Shown: positions 1-8,480 of the stretch, piece after piece | Layout of the letters: every line of letters starts with the position of its first letter | How positions within the stretch are numbered: position 1 is the first letter of the stretch | NCBI RefSeq assembly: GCF_900104255.1 | Contig: NZ_FNKZ01000002.1 | Coordinates: 1,019,443-1,083,442, forward strand | From: Pseudoxanthomonas sp. CF385 | GTDB taxonomy: Bacteria; Pseudomonadota; Gammaproteobacteria; Xanthomonadales; Xanthomonadaceae | Reading direction: 5' to 3' | DNA: 64,000 nt | The notes under the pieces: generated by a model | What the model saw: only the letters and a program-made list of their open reading frames with translations | Told to the model about the DNA's origin: nothing | The model's database searches: none | Program-made: the position numbers and the translations under genes

Positions 1-128
1 GCATCGTCGCTGTCGAACTGATGCGCTCGACCGCGCTTCTGCGCCGCGCGACCGCCCTTGCTGGCGATCTCCTTGCGTTGCTCCGGGGTGAGCAGCGCGA
101 AGCCCCACTTGCGCTTCTTCTCATTCAT
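1..128 (-). CDS. KGG-motif stress-type small protein (3' end outside window)
   Basis: The reading frame starts at an ATG at 126-128 and runs off the left edge, so only the first 42 residues are visible. The protein begins MNEKKRKWGFALLTPEQRKE and continues into EIASKGGRAAQKRG. The S-K-G-G-x-A core is the short glycine-rich repeat of the KGG (GsiB/YciG-like) family of small hydrophilic general-stress proteins. Such proteins are usually 50-150 residues and disordered. Their molecular function is not settled. The C-terminal length and any further KGG repeats cannot be judged here. Confidence 0.8.
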   Translation of the reverse strand, partial: MNEKKRKWGFALLTPEQRKEIASKGGRAAQKRGRAHQFDSDD

Positions 129-430
129 CGGCGTCTTCCCCGCAAGCGGACGCAACCGCGCCACACGCAGCATGCGATGCGATGAGCGCGTGAACGCCAT
201 TCATGCACATGACTCGATGTGATGCAGTGCACGCATGCCCACATCACTGGCTTGTGGCTGAAGCGGACTCAACAGAAATCGTCGTGACGCCTTCGTACTC
301 TTTATGATCGGGACACACCAACAAGAACATCCGCGTTTCTCCGCGAAGAACCACGTTGCGTCCGTCGATGACGGACCTGGTCGCGTCCTGCGACCCACTC
401 TCCCCCCGTGCAAGCGAGAAGGCTGTCCCC
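129..430. other. Intergenic stretch without a recognised gene
   Basis: About 300 bases separate the KGG-type gene on the minus strand from a hypothetical gene on the plus strand, so both promoters should lie here. I see no convincing coding frame, tRNA or terminator. Open frames crossing it give arginine-rich translations typical of GC-rich antisense noise. Confidence 0.5.
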
Positions 431-808
431 ATGACCAAGGCTGTCCCCATGAAACTTCCCGACGATTTCCAGTGGGTGGAAGCAACGCCCGACGACGACT
501 GGAGCGGTGCGCGACTGGATCTCGCCGGGCATCCCGTGCTCGAAGTGGCCGCGTGCCGTGGCGGCTGGCTGGTGGTCGTCCTGATGGACGACCCCCGACA
601 ACCGCAGGCCAATGTCGCCGTGCGTTCGATCCCCGCGGGCATGCGCTGGTCGGCGCGCTGGGCGCTCGCACGCACCGATCGCCTGCGGGTGCTGGCGTCG
701 CGTCGCAACGCGCTGCGCGCCGCAGGCGGAGAAGTGGCGCCTCCCGGACTAGTGCGGGCGCCTCGCGCGCAGCCCTATGCGCGCGAGGAGGAAACGCTGG
801 ATGCGTGA
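431..808 (+). CDS. Hypothetical protein, about 125 residues
   Basis: I do not recognise the family. From ATG 431 the protein starts MTKAVPMKLPDDFQWVEA and has an acidic N-terminal third, a short hydrophobic beta-like stretch (GGWLVVVLMDD) and an arginine-rich C-terminus. There is no signal peptide or membrane segment. The start is ambiguous: an 18-bp tandem duplication (419-436 and 437-454) repeats both an AAGG ribosome-binding motif and an ATG, giving possible starts at 431 and 449 with the same 8-base spacing. The gene converges on the export gene at 826 with a 17-base gap. Cytoplasmic location is likely; function is unknown. Confidence 0.6.
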   Translation: MTKAVPMKLPDDFQWVEATPDDDWSGARLDLAGHPVLEVAACRGGWLVVVLMDDPRQPQANVAVRSIPAGMRWSARWALARTDRLRVLASRRNALRAAGGEVAPPGLVRAPRAQPYAREEETLDA

Positions 809-825
809 TCCGCATCGGCCCACGA

Positions 826-1932
826 TCAGTTGCCGCGGTCGAAGTTGTATTGCGCCGAGGCCGCATTGCTGATGATGCCGGACAACGGCAGCAGCTGGGT
901 CAGGAAGCGGTTCCAGCGCGTCACCCCGGCAGGTCCCACCCACACCACATCACCCGGCCGCAGCGAAAAGCGGTCCGCCAGCGTGAAGGCCACCGGTGAT
1001 GTGGCGTCCAGGTGGTACACCGTCGCCTGGTCGGCCGCATTGTCTTCCATGCCGCGGATCACGTAGACCGCGCCGCCCTTGGCCGTCACCGGATTCAGTC
1101 CGCCGGTGCGGCCGAGGGCCTGAGTCAGGCTCATGTCGGTGGTCTTGAACGTCAACGCCTGGGGACGCAGCACCTCGCCGATCACATACACCTGCTTGCG
1201 ATCGTTGAACGGCATGTACAGCCGGTCTCCCGGCTTCAGGTACACGTCGGCGGCGACGGTGCCGCGATTCAACGCATCGAGATCGAGCGGATAGTCGGTG
1301 CCGTCGCGCGTCAGCACGAAGCCGGAGAGATCCGCCTCTGCCACGTTGATGCGCGCACGGCCCACGGCCTGCGACAACGTCAGCGGCACAGTGGTGAATT
1401 CCTGCGGCGCCGTGTCCTCGAACGCGCCCTGCAGGCTGACCTTCGCGCCGTGGCCGACCACGTTGACGTCCACCTGGGGCGACTTGAGGTATTGGCTCAG
1501 GCGGCTTGCCAGCGTGCTGCGCACCTGCTCGATCGTCTGGTCGGTGACATTGAGCTTGCCGGCGTAAGGAAAGAAGAAGCTGCCGTCCGGCTGCACCAGG
1601 CGCCCGTTGGTGGTCGCCTGCTGCTGGTTGCCCGCCGGCGTCGTCAGCTCGGGGTGATCCCATACGGTGACGATCAGGGTGTCGCCCGGCTGGATGCGGT
1701 ACGCCTCCGGGCGGTACTGCGCCAGCGCGGGCGGCAACGCGACGGCGGTGCGCGGTGCGGCAACCAGCGATTGCGTGATCGGCACCATGCGCACGTCGCT
1801 CTGCGCATCGCCGTCGCCGCTGGGTACGCTGGCGTCGCGCATCATGCGCTGGCCGGGCCCGAGCGAACAGCCGGAGAGCGCGACGAGGATCGCCGTGGCG
1901 AGCAGGACTTGGACGGGACGTTGGATGTTCAC
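826..1932 (-). CDS. Outer-membrane polysaccharide export lipoprotein (Wza/GumB type)
   Basis: This encodes the outer-membrane channel component for exopolysaccharide secretion. The GTG at 1930-1932 is chosen because a GAGGTG ribosome-binding site precedes it and it gives a signal peptide, VNIQRPVQVLLATAILVALS, followed by the lipobox Cys. Further upstream codons in the frame have arginine-rich, non-coding composition. The polysaccharide-export domain is visible as YRIQPGDTLIVTVWDHPEL and FPYAGKLNVTDQT. Two SLBB-like segments follow (VSLQGAF and VYVIGEVLRPQALTF). The length (368 residues) fits the family. It is the last gene of the exopolysaccharide operon and should partner the Wzc-type kinase at 12523-14781. 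It could equally be named GumB or EpsA. Confidence 0.92.
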   Translation of the reverse strand: MNIQRPVQVLLATAILVALSGCSLGPGQRMMRDASVPSGDGDAQSDVRMVPITQSLVAAPRTAVALPPALAQYRPEAYRIQPGDTLIVTVWDHPELTTPAGNQQQATTNGRLVQPDGSFFFPYAGKLNVTDQTIEQVRSTLASRLSQYLKSPQVDVNVVGHGAKVSLQGAFEDTAPQEFTTVPLTLSQAVGRARINVAEADLSGFVLTRDGTDYPLDLDALNRGTVAADVYLKPGDRLYMPFNDRKQVYVIGEVLRPQALTFKTTDMSLTQALGRTGGLNPVTAKGGAVYVIRGMEDNAADQATVYHLDATSPVAFTLADRFSLRPGDVVWVGPAGVTRWNRFLTQLLPLSGIISNAASAQYNFDRGN

Positions 1933-2051
1933 TACCGGGCACCTCGCTGTTTCGGATGGCGGCGACGCATGCGCGGCATGTCGTCGCGGTCGTTGTCCGG
2001 ATCGTGGCAACGGTGGCGTGAAGAGAACGGCGGAAGCAGCACAACCGCGGA

Positions 2052-2813
2052 TTAATGCGCGTGCGCACCGATCCATGCGGCCGTCAGCGCAGCGAATTCC
2101 TTGAATGCGCGCCCGCTGCGCCACAGTGCACGTCGCGAAGGCAGCCAGCGTTCACGCACGCCGACGGCGCGCCGCCCTTCCGGCACCGGCACCGGCGTCA
2201 CCTCGGCGCCGGCCTGCGTGAAGAGCAACGCGGCGCGCGGCATGTGCAGCGCGGAGGTCACGAGGAGCACATGGCGCCCGCCCCGTTCGGTCGCGAGCGC
2301 GGTGCTGAAGCGCGCGTTGTCGCGCGTGTCGTGGCTGCGTTCCTCGAGCATCAGGGCAGCCGGCGGCACGCCGAGGCGCTGGATCGCGGCGGCCATCCTG
2401 CGCGCTTCGGTGGTGTTGCCGACACCGCCTCCGCTCAGGATCACCGTCGGTGCCTTGCCCGCGTGCCAGGCGCGCGCACCCGCCGCGAGGCGACTGCTGC
2501 GCAGCCGCGCCGGATCCACGTCCTCGCGGTCCAGCCACGCATAGTTGCTGCCGCCGCCCAGCACGACGATCGCATCGGCCGACGGCAGCGCGGCGGCCTC
2601 CTGCACGGCATAGCGGTGCTCGAGCGCGCCCCGCAACGTTTCCGAAGCGAGCGGAATCGACCACAGCGCAGACCACGCGAACGCCGCGCCCGCGATGCCG
2701 CCGGCGATCCAGTGCCGTCGCAGCAGCCACGCCAGCGCCGCGACGCCAAGCAGGCACAACGAGAACGCGGGCGGATAGCTCAACGACACCACCAGTTCGG
2801 CCAGGGTCTTCAT
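2052..2813 (-). CDS. YdcF/ElyC-family (DUF218) membrane-anchored protein
   Basis: This 253-residue protein has hydrophobic N-terminal segments (residues about 10-60) and then a DUF218 domain: DAIVVLGGGSNYAW, a Gly-rich ILSGGGVGN, a conserved acidic EERSHDTRDNA and LLVTSALHMPRA. These match the ElyC/SanA/YdcF family, whose members act in envelope carbohydrate metabolism; their biochemical activity is poorly defined. The gene lies between the EpsG-like polymerase and the export lipoprotein on the same strand, with a 9-base gap to the upstream gene. This suggests a role in polymer assembly or undecaprenyl-linked sugar handling. That role is inference from context. Confidence 0.82.
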   Translation of the reverse strand: MKTLAELVVSLSYPPAFSLCLLGVAALAWLLRRHWIAGGIAGAAFAWSALWSIPLASETLRGALEHRYAVQEAAALPSADAIVVLGGGSNYAWLDREDVDPARLRSSRLAAGARAWHAGKAPTVILSGGGVGNTTEARRMAAAIQRLGVPPAALMLEERSHDTRDNARFSTALATERGGRHVLLVTSALHMPRAALLFTQAGAEVTPVPVPEGRRAVGVRERWLPSRRALWRSGRAFKEFAALTAAWIGAHAH

Positions 2814-2822
2814 CGCGCGGCC

Positions 2823-3881
2823 TCAGATGACGATGCCGCGACTGACATAGAAGAACAGCACGCCACAAGCGGCCGCCAGACCGGCGCCGAGCAGCAGCGG
2901 TTGCCGCAATGGCGCGAGCCGGCTGTAGCAGCAGGCGGCGGCCAGGATGAGCGAGATGGCCAGCCAGCCCGGCAGCAGGTAGCGGTTGGAGAAGTAGCCC
3001 CACCCGATCACGAAGAACGGCAACACCATGACGAGGTAAGCCGACGCGCACGCCTGCAAGGGCTTGCGCGCCGCCGGCTGCACCCATGGCGACACCGCGA
3101 GCACGAGCAGGTACCAGAAGATCGTGAACACCGCGAAGTCGATGCGTACGCCGGCGCGATAGTTGTCGTTGGCCGTGTACTCCATGACCGTGGTGTACAG
3201 CGTCGGCGACACCATGCCCACCACCTTCATCGACAGGCCGCTGACGTAGGCAAGGAACGCCAGCGCCGCCAGCACGCGCAACGGATTCGGCTTCAACAGC
3301 AGCGCCGGCGCACAGATCAGATACAACAGGGAAGACACGTGCAGACTGGCCGCCACTGCGCCCAGCAGCACGAAGCTCCACCATCGGCGCTGCTGGAAGC
3401 ACAGCAGGGCAGCGAACACGAGCGGCGCCGCCAGGCCCTGGCGGATGGCGTTGATCGACGCGTTGACGAACATCGGCGAGATGAACAGCAGCAGCAACGA
3501 CGCGCACAACAGCGTCGGATACGCCTGCGTCGGCGGAAACACGCGATGATTGATCCGCACGGCGATGGCGACGCCGAGCAGCAGCAATGCGAACAGCGCC
3601 GCCTGGTATCCCGGCACGCCCAGGCCCAGCAGGCGCAAGCCGTAGCTCAGGTAGGCGAAACCGGGCTCCAGGCGGGTCTCCGGCACGCCCTGGTCCAGGC
3701 TCTCGAAGAAGCCCGCGTACGTCTCCGTGTCGGAGCCGATGTCCAGCGGGCGGCTGCCCACCAGCCAGCAACCGAACAGCGCCACGGCCAGCAGCCACAC
3801 GACGCCGAGCCAACGCTCCGCATTCGCCTGCGGGCTATGGGCCGAGCGCAGGTAGGGCAACTCGATGCCGGGACTCGTCAT
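2823..3881 (-). CDS. EpsG-family polysaccharide polymerase (Wzy-like)
   Basis: This is a 352-residue polytopic membrane protein with roughly ten hydrophobic segments. Near the N-terminus it has the family-typical periplasmic loop, PLDIGSDTETYAGFFE, and then EPGFAYLSYGLRLLG. EpsG-family proteins are thought to join repeat units of exopolysaccharides at the periplasmic face of the inner membrane. In this locus it is the only polymerase candidate and complements the flippase at 5858-7162. The ATG at 3879-3881 lies 4 bases after the stop of the upstream glycosyltransferase, so the two are likely co-translated. A Wzy or O-antigen ligase annotation is an alternative, since these families are distinguished mainly by profile searches. 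Confidence 0.82.
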   Translation of the reverse strand: MTSPGIELPYLRSAHSPQANAERWLGVVWLLAVALFGCWLVGSRPLDIGSDTETYAGFFESLDQGVPETRLEPGFAYLSYGLRLLGLGVPGYQAALFALLLLGVAIAVRINHRVFPPTQAYPTLLCASLLLLFISPMFVNASINAIRQGLAAPLVFAALLCFQQRRWWSFVLLGAVAASLHVSSLLYLICAPALLLKPNPLRVLAALAFLAYVSGLSMKVVGMVSPTLYTTVMEYTANDNYRAGVRIDFAVFTIFWYLLVLAVSPWVQPAARKPLQACASAYLVMVLPFFVIGWGYFSNRYLLPGWLAISLILAAACCYSRLAPLRQPLLLGAGLAAACGVLFFYVSRGIVI

Positions 3882-3885
3882 GCGG

Positions 3886-4728
3886 TCACCGTGTCGCGGC
3901 CGGCCGCATCATCAGCAACATGCGCCGGCGTCCGCGCCGCACCAGGCCCACGCTGCGCGCGAACCAGTGCTCGCCACGCGTGACCAGACCGGCGGCCAAC
4001 AGTTCGCGCCGCACCTCCTTGCCGGCACGATGCATCGCATCGAGGTCGCCACTGAGTCCGGCCGCGCCGAACGTGGGCTTGTGCCAGTAGGCGAGCACCT
4101 GGTTGAGCTTGACGCAGCGATAGCCGGAGAAGCCGATCTGCGCCCACAGCAGGAAGTCTTCCACCCGGCGGAACCGCTCGTTGAAACGGAACGGCAGGTC
4201 GCGGCGCAGGATGACCGAGGCGGTGGGGAACGGATTGTTGAGCAGCAGACGACGACGCCCGATCACGTGGGTACGCACGGCGCCGCGCACGGGCTCGGGC
4301 GTGGCGCCACGCGGCGCCACCTTCATGCGGTGCGCGATCAGGGCAATGCGCGGATCGCGTTCGAGTTCGGCCATCTGCCACGCGAGCTTGTCCGGTGCCC
4401 ACGTATCGTCGGCGTCGAGGAAGGCGATGTACGGCTGCACCGCCTGCTGCCAGCCGAGGTTGCGCGCACGCGACGGCCCGCCATTGGGCGATGCCGCGAC
4501 CACCTTGACCCATCCTGTCGGGTACGCACCGGCGACGCGATGCAGCGCATCGAGGGTATCGTCGCCGCTGGCATCGTCCACCAGCAGCACTTCCGCCGGA
4601 GGCCGGGTCTGCGCCGCGATCGACGCCACCGCGTCGCCGATCGTGTCGCCGCAGCGGTAGCACGGCACCACGACGCTGACGGGTGCCGGTGCGCCGGGAA
4701 GGGAAGGAGATGGGATGTCGTCGTTCAT
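3886..4728 (-). CDS. Glycosyltransferase family 2
   Basis: This is a GT-A fold transferase that should add one sugar of the repeat unit from a nucleotide-sugar donor on the cytoplasmic face. Diagnostic parts are PVSVVVPCYRCGDTI, the donor-binding EVLLVDDASGDDT, the metal-binding YIAFLDADDTWAPDK and the later RRVEDFLLWAQIGF (the ED acidic pair that usually supplies the base). The length of 280 residues is ordinary. The ATG at 4726-4728 overlaps the stop of the pyruvyltransferase as ATGA. The frame stays open further upstream, but that part overlaps the pyruvyltransferase. Donor and acceptor cannot be predicted. Confidence 0.93.
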   Translation of the reverse strand: MNDDIPSPSLPGAPAPVSVVVPCYRCGDTIGDAVASIAAQTRPPAEVLLVDDASGDDTLDALHRVAGAYPTGWVKVVAASPNGGPSRARNLGWQQAVQPYIAFLDADDTWAPDKLAWQMAELERDPRIALIAHRMKVAPRGATPEPVRGAVRTHVIGRRRLLLNNPFPTASVILRRDLPFRFNERFRRVEDFLLWAQIGFSGYRCVKLNQVLAYWHKPTFGAAGLSGDLDAMHRAGKEVRRELLAAGLVTRGEHWFARSVGLVRRGRRRMLLMMRPAATR

Positions 4729-5861
4729 GCCTGGGCCCATGGTGCGCATTGGAAGATGTCGGGCGCCCGCTGTGCGTAAGCGGCGCGTGAAACGCGCGGT
4801 TGCCGTTCGCCTGCGAGCAAGGCAGGCAACGCTTCGCTGAATGGATTCTCCGCCTCCGCCGCGGTGACACGCAGCAAGGGATGCAAGCCGATGTCGTCGG
4901 CGAAATCGCGGCACTTCGGGTGGTAGTCGATGATCATGAACGGCACCTCCTGCAGGTAGGCGACGATGGCGCCATGCAGACGCGCGCTCACCACCACGTC
5001 GCACGCGGCCAGCGCATCGACGGTCCGCAACGGGTCCTGGCTCGCGTATGCGCGCCACGTGGCCGCCACGCCTTCGGTGCGCAGCCGCTCCACCAGCGAT
5101 TGCGCCAAGGCGCTGTCGCCGTGGTGCGGATGCTCGTTGAGACTGAACACGTCGACGCAGACATCGCGCGTCCGGCGCAGGTCCGCCAGCGTGGCGATCA
5201 GGTGCTCCTCCCAGCGCCGCCGCGACGGGGCGGCGTACTCGCCGTCTTCGCGATAACGGCACGGCGCCACGCCGACACGCACGGGCGCATTCGGCATCTT
5301 CACCGGGGCGGCGGTGCGCGGGCCCAGCGCCGGCAGCAAGGCCGCCAGGTCGCATCCCGCGTGAGTGATCGCCTCCAGGCCCATCGCCTGGGCGAGGCGG
5401 TGCGAGCGCGCGTCGCGTACGGACAGGTAGCGGAACCGCTGCAGGAAGGCGGCGACCAAATCCTCGTCGCGCGCATCGTCGAAGGGCCCGATCGAAACGC
5501 CCACGGCCGCGAGCTGCACACCGCGCTCCACGGCGGACAGCATCATCGGCTTGCGGAACGATTCGCGCGCGGTGATCACCGAACCGCCGCCCATCACCAG
5601 CACGTCGCAGTCATGGATGCCACGGGCGAAGCTGAGCCACCGGCTCGCCTTGCCGACGACGCCGGTGCCGCCGTACCAGCGCGTCGGATAGCGACGCGGC
5701 ACGGTGCTGCGCGCGGGCGCCGCGGCCAACGGCGGCCCGACGACGCGCGGAGCCGCATGCCAATAGGCCTGGGCCGCGCGCGTGCACAGTACGCCGAACA
5801 GGTCGTCGCCGAAGTTGCGCATGCCGTAGTAGCCCGTGAAGGCCGTCCGCAACGCGGTCAT
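4725..5861 (-). CDS. Polysaccharide pyruvyl transferase family protein
   Basis: The 378-residue protein begins MTALRTAFTGYYGMRNFGDD, the N-terminal signature of the polysaccharide pyruvyl transferase family (G-x-x-N-x-G-D). Later it has VMGGGSVI, VSIGPF, YLSVRDARSH and SARLHGAIVAYLQEVPFM, with the conserved R-x-H-G-x-I-x-A motif. Family members such as GumL and CsaB transfer pyruvate from phosphoenolpyruvate to a sugar as a ketal, adding negative charge. The gene overlaps both neighbours by ATGA, so it belongs to the operon core. The product of this locus is therefore predicted to be acidic. Some family members have other roles, so the reaction is an inference. Confidence 0.88.
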   Translation of the reverse strand: MTALRTAFTGYYGMRNFGDDLFGVLCTRAAQAYWHAAPRVVGPPLAAAPARSTVPRRYPTRWYGGTGVVGKASRWLSFARGIHDCDVLVMGGGSVITARESFRKPMMLSAVERGVQLAAVGVSIGPFDDARDEDLVAAFLQRFRYLSVRDARSHRLAQAMGLEAITHAGCDLAALLPALGPRTAAPVKMPNAPVRVGVAPCRYREDGEYAAPSRRRWEEHLIATLADLRRTRDVCVDVFSLNEHPHHGDSALAQSLVERLRTEGVAATWRAYASQDPLRTVDALAACDVVVSARLHGAIVAYLQEVPFMIIDYHPKCRDFADDIGLHPLLRVTAAEAENPFSEALPALLAGERQPRVSRAAYAQRAPDIFQCAPWAQA

Positions 5862-7162
5862 GGCGCACCCCGCAGGGCCGCGGCGCGCCGCGCGCCGTGG
5901 TACATCGCCAGCAGCAACAGGGCTTCTGCGGCGAGCGTCGCGAACGCCGCACCCATCGCGCCGTGGGCGGGGATCAGCAGCAGGTTGAGCAAGGCCGCGG
6001 CCGTGGCGGCCGCGAGCATCGCGCCCACGCGGTAGGCCATCTGGCCTTCGGTCAGCAGCACGGCGCCCACTGCCGTGGACAGGAAGCGCACCGGTACGCA
6101 CACCGCCAACAGCATCAGCAAGGGCTGCAGGCCCGCGTAGCGTTCGCCGAACACGCGGACCGCTTCGCCCGACAGCGCCGCCAGCACGACGCCGACCAGC
6201 AGGCCGCTCGCCAGCATGCCGATGCAGCCCAGCCGGTACACCTGTCGGAAGCGCGCACGGTCATGCACCGCCCACCGGTGCAGGCGCGCGAGCAGGAACT
6301 TCTGGTACACCGTGGTCGGGAACAGATAGATCGCCGTCATCACCGCCAGCGCGATGCCGAACACGCCAGCCTCCGCGTCGCCGCGCAGGTACTTCAGCAG
6401 CACCGTGCCGATCTGGAAGAACACCGGGTACAGCACGGCGGCGACACCGTAAGGCCATGCCTGCCGGAACAGCATGCGGGCGTCGGGTCGCACGATGTCG
6501 CGGGCCAACAGGGGATCGCGCGGGCCGTGGCCCTTGAGCGTCCAATCGCCGCTGCGCATCGCCCGCCATTGCGGCACTGCCAGCATGAGCACCACGACCG
6601 CCAGCACGGCATGGCCCCAGGCTACGGCATGGATCGACATCGAGAGGCCCGCGACCGCCAGCAGGGCGATCGCCAGTCGGCCTGCCGGCATCAGCAGCTG
6701 CCACCCTGCCAGCGCCGCGTGCCGCTCTTCCAGGCGCAGCTTGCTGCCGATCTGTTCCACCGCCAGCAGGCCGAGGATGAAGGGGGCCAGCGCCAGCAGC
6801 ATGGAACGCGTGGCGGCATCGACCGGGGGCCCGGCCAGCGCCCACGCCACGACCCCGCCGACGGCCAGCACGCTGGTGAGGACGAGGAAGCGCGACGATG
6901 CCGGCTGCCACCGCTCGGCCGCCCATCCCTCCGCGCCATGCGCCTTCAGCCGGAACTGGGACAGGCCGAATCCGGCCAGCGGTGCGACCAGGCTGACCGT
7001 CGCCAGCGACGAAGCGAACAGGCCGTAGTGCGCCGGCCCGAAATGGCGCGCCAGCACCACCTGGGTGAGGAACACCATCGCTGCGCCTGCCGCCGTCGCC
7101 AGCGACAGCACGGACAACGCGGCGAGCGCGGGACGCCAGGGCACGGGCAAGGCCTGGCTCAT
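5858..7162 (-). CDS. Lipid-linked oligosaccharide flippase (Wzx/MOP superfamily)
   Basis: This is a 434-residue protein with about 12 hydrophobic segments, starting MSQALPVPWRPALAALSVLS. The first membrane segments contain VVLARHFGPAHYGLFASSLA and a loop GFGLSQFRLKAHG, typical of the polysaccharide-biosynthesis branch of the MOP/MATE superfamily. It should translocate undecaprenyl-diphosphate-linked repeat units to the periplasm, upstream of the EpsG-like polymerase. It overlaps the GT4 gene before it (ATGA at 7159-7162) and the pyruvyltransferase after it (ATGA at 5858-5861), which implies coupled translation. Confidence 0.9.
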   Translation of the reverse strand: MSQALPVPWRPALAALSVLSLATAAGAAMVFLTQVVLARHFGPAHYGLFASSLATVSLVAPLAGFGLSQFRLKAHGAEGWAAERWQPASSRFLVLTSVLAVGGVVAWALAGPPVDAATRSMLLALAPFILGLLAVEQIGSKLRLEERHAALAGWQLLMPAGRLAIALLAVAGLSMSIHAVAWGHAVLAVVVLMLAVPQWRAMRSGDWTLKGHGPRDPLLARDIVRPDARMLFRQAWPYGVAAVLYPVFFQIGTVLLKYLRGDAEAGVFGIALAVMTAIYLFPTTVYQKFLLARLHRWAVHDRARFRQVYRLGCIGMLASGLLVGVVLAALSGEAVRVFGERYAGLQPLLMLLAVCVPVRFLSTAVGAVLLTEGQMAYRVGAMLAAATAAALLNLLLIPAHGAMGAAFATLAAEALLLLAMYHGARRAAALRGAP

Positions 7163-8313
7163 GCCGCCGCCGCGAGCGGCTGCGGCAGCAGCTCGTCGTA
7201 GACCTCGCAGGTCCGGCGGATGACCGTGCGCTCGTCGAAGTCGGCGAGCGCCTTCTCCCGTGCCCGTACGCCCAGCGCGTGAAGCAGCACGCGATCATCG
7301 TCGAGCCGCGCCAGTACCCGGGCCAGCGAGTCGGCGCTGCGCGGCACCACGTGCAAGCCGTCGTGGCCATCCCGGGTCACCACCTCCCTGCAACCGGGCA
7401 GGTCGGTGGTGACGAGCGCGATGTTGCAGGCCGCGGCTTCGATGAGGCTCTTCGGCACCCCTTCGCGGTAGTAGCTGGGCAACGCCATCACGTCGACGTC
7501 GCGCAGCAGCGCAGGCATGTCGTCCACGTGGCCCAGCCATGTCAGCAGACCCTGCGACTGCCAGCCCTCGACCTCGCCGCGCGTGACCGAACTCGGGTTC
7601 CCCTCGTCGGGCATGCCCGCCAGCAGGAAACGGACGTCGCGACCCTCGGCGCGCAACTGCGCGGAGGCGTCCGCATACTCGCGCACACCCTTTTCCTTCA
7701 GCAGGCGGGCGGCCAGCAGCACGCGCAACGCGCCATCGCCGCGCGGTTGCCGGCCGTCGGCGTTGAAGCGCGCGATGTCCACGCCGGAACTGCGGATCAG
7801 GCGGATGTGCTGGGGCGGCGCCAGGCGCAGCGCATGGAAGGCCTCTGCGTCGTCCGGATTCTGCAGGATCACCCGCGAGCGCTCGCTGCCGAGCGCGGCG
7901 CGCATCAGCGCCGAGACCAGCGGGCGCAACACGCGGGCCTTCATGCGGTCGCTGGCGAATACGTAGCCCAGGCCGGTCACCGCATTGACATACGCCGGAA
8001 CGTTCGCCGCGCGCGCCGCCAGCGCGCCGTACACGGCGCACTTCAAGGTGAAGCTGTGCAGGAGGTCCGGGCGCTCCTCGCGCAGCAGCGCGACCAGGTT
8101 CGCCAGCGTGCCCGCCTCACGCAGCGGATTGAGACTGGCACGCTGCATGCGCAGCGGCACCCAGCGCACGCCGTGCGCGGCGAAGCGAGGACCGAACTCG
8201 CCCGGAGGGGAGACCATCACCACATCCACGCCGCGCGCCTGCAACGCACGCGCCGTCGACAGCCGGAAGTTGTAGAGGTACCAGTCGGTGTTGGCGAACA
8301 GGATGAACTTCAA
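7159..8313 (-). CDS. Glycosyltransferase family 4 (GT-B fold)
   Basis: The protein begins LKFILFANTDWYLYNFRLS, which fits the usual start of this GT4 subgroup. I therefore choose the TTG at 8311-8313, with a GGAG site 7 bases upstream. An in-frame ATG at 8377-8379 would add 22 atypical residues. The N-terminal acceptor domain includes LLHSFTLKCAVYGALAA and YVNAVTGLGYVFASD. The C-terminal donor domain has the classical sequence: ARLLKEKGVREYADA, WLGHVDDMPALLRDVDVMALPSYYREGVPKSLIEA, the E-x7-E region, and LPGCREVV. It is a retaining enzyme that adds a sugar to the lipid-linked repeat unit. Substrates are not predictable. Confidence 0.92.
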   Translation of the reverse strand: MKFILFANTDWYLYNFRLSTARALQARGVDVVMVSPPGEFGPRFAAHGVRWVPLRMQRASLNPLREAGTLANLVALLREERPDLLHSFTLKCAVYGALAARAANVPAYVNAVTGLGYVFASDRMKARVLRPLVSALMRAALGSERSRVILQNPDDAEAFHALRLAPPQHIRLIRSSGVDIARFNADGRQPRGDGALRVLLAARLLKEKGVREYADASAQLRAEGRDVRFLLAGMPDEGNPSSVTRGEVEGWQSQGLLTWLGHVDDMPALLRDVDVMALPSYYREGVPKSLIEAAACNIALVTTDLPGCREVVTRDGHDGLHVVPRSADSLARVLARLDDDRVLLHALGVRAREKALADFDERTVIRRTCEVYDELLPQPLAAAA

Positions 8314-8418
8314 GGCGGGCTCCGCGCGAATCGATACCCGCGATTCTAGGAAACGACCCCGCGGAATCCATTGACGCACTCACCACAAGCCGCAGGCACG
8401 CATGAACGCCCGAAACGG

Positions 8419-8444
8419 AAGAGGCGGCCTCGCGGCCGCCTCTT
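8419..8444 (-). terminator. Hairpin, possible weak terminator after the beta-helix gene
   Basis: A GC-rich inverted repeat has arms AAGAGGCGGC (8419-8428) and GCCGCCTCTT (8435-8444) around a 6-base loop. On the minus strand it follows the stop of the beta-helix gene at 8481. The downstream tract is only moderately T-rich, so it may attenuate rather than end transcription. It would lower expression of the seven following genes relative to the kinase half of the operon. Confidence 0.45.
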
Positions 8445-8480
8445 GACGCACTCTTCACTCCACGCGGCCTTCCCGCGCGA

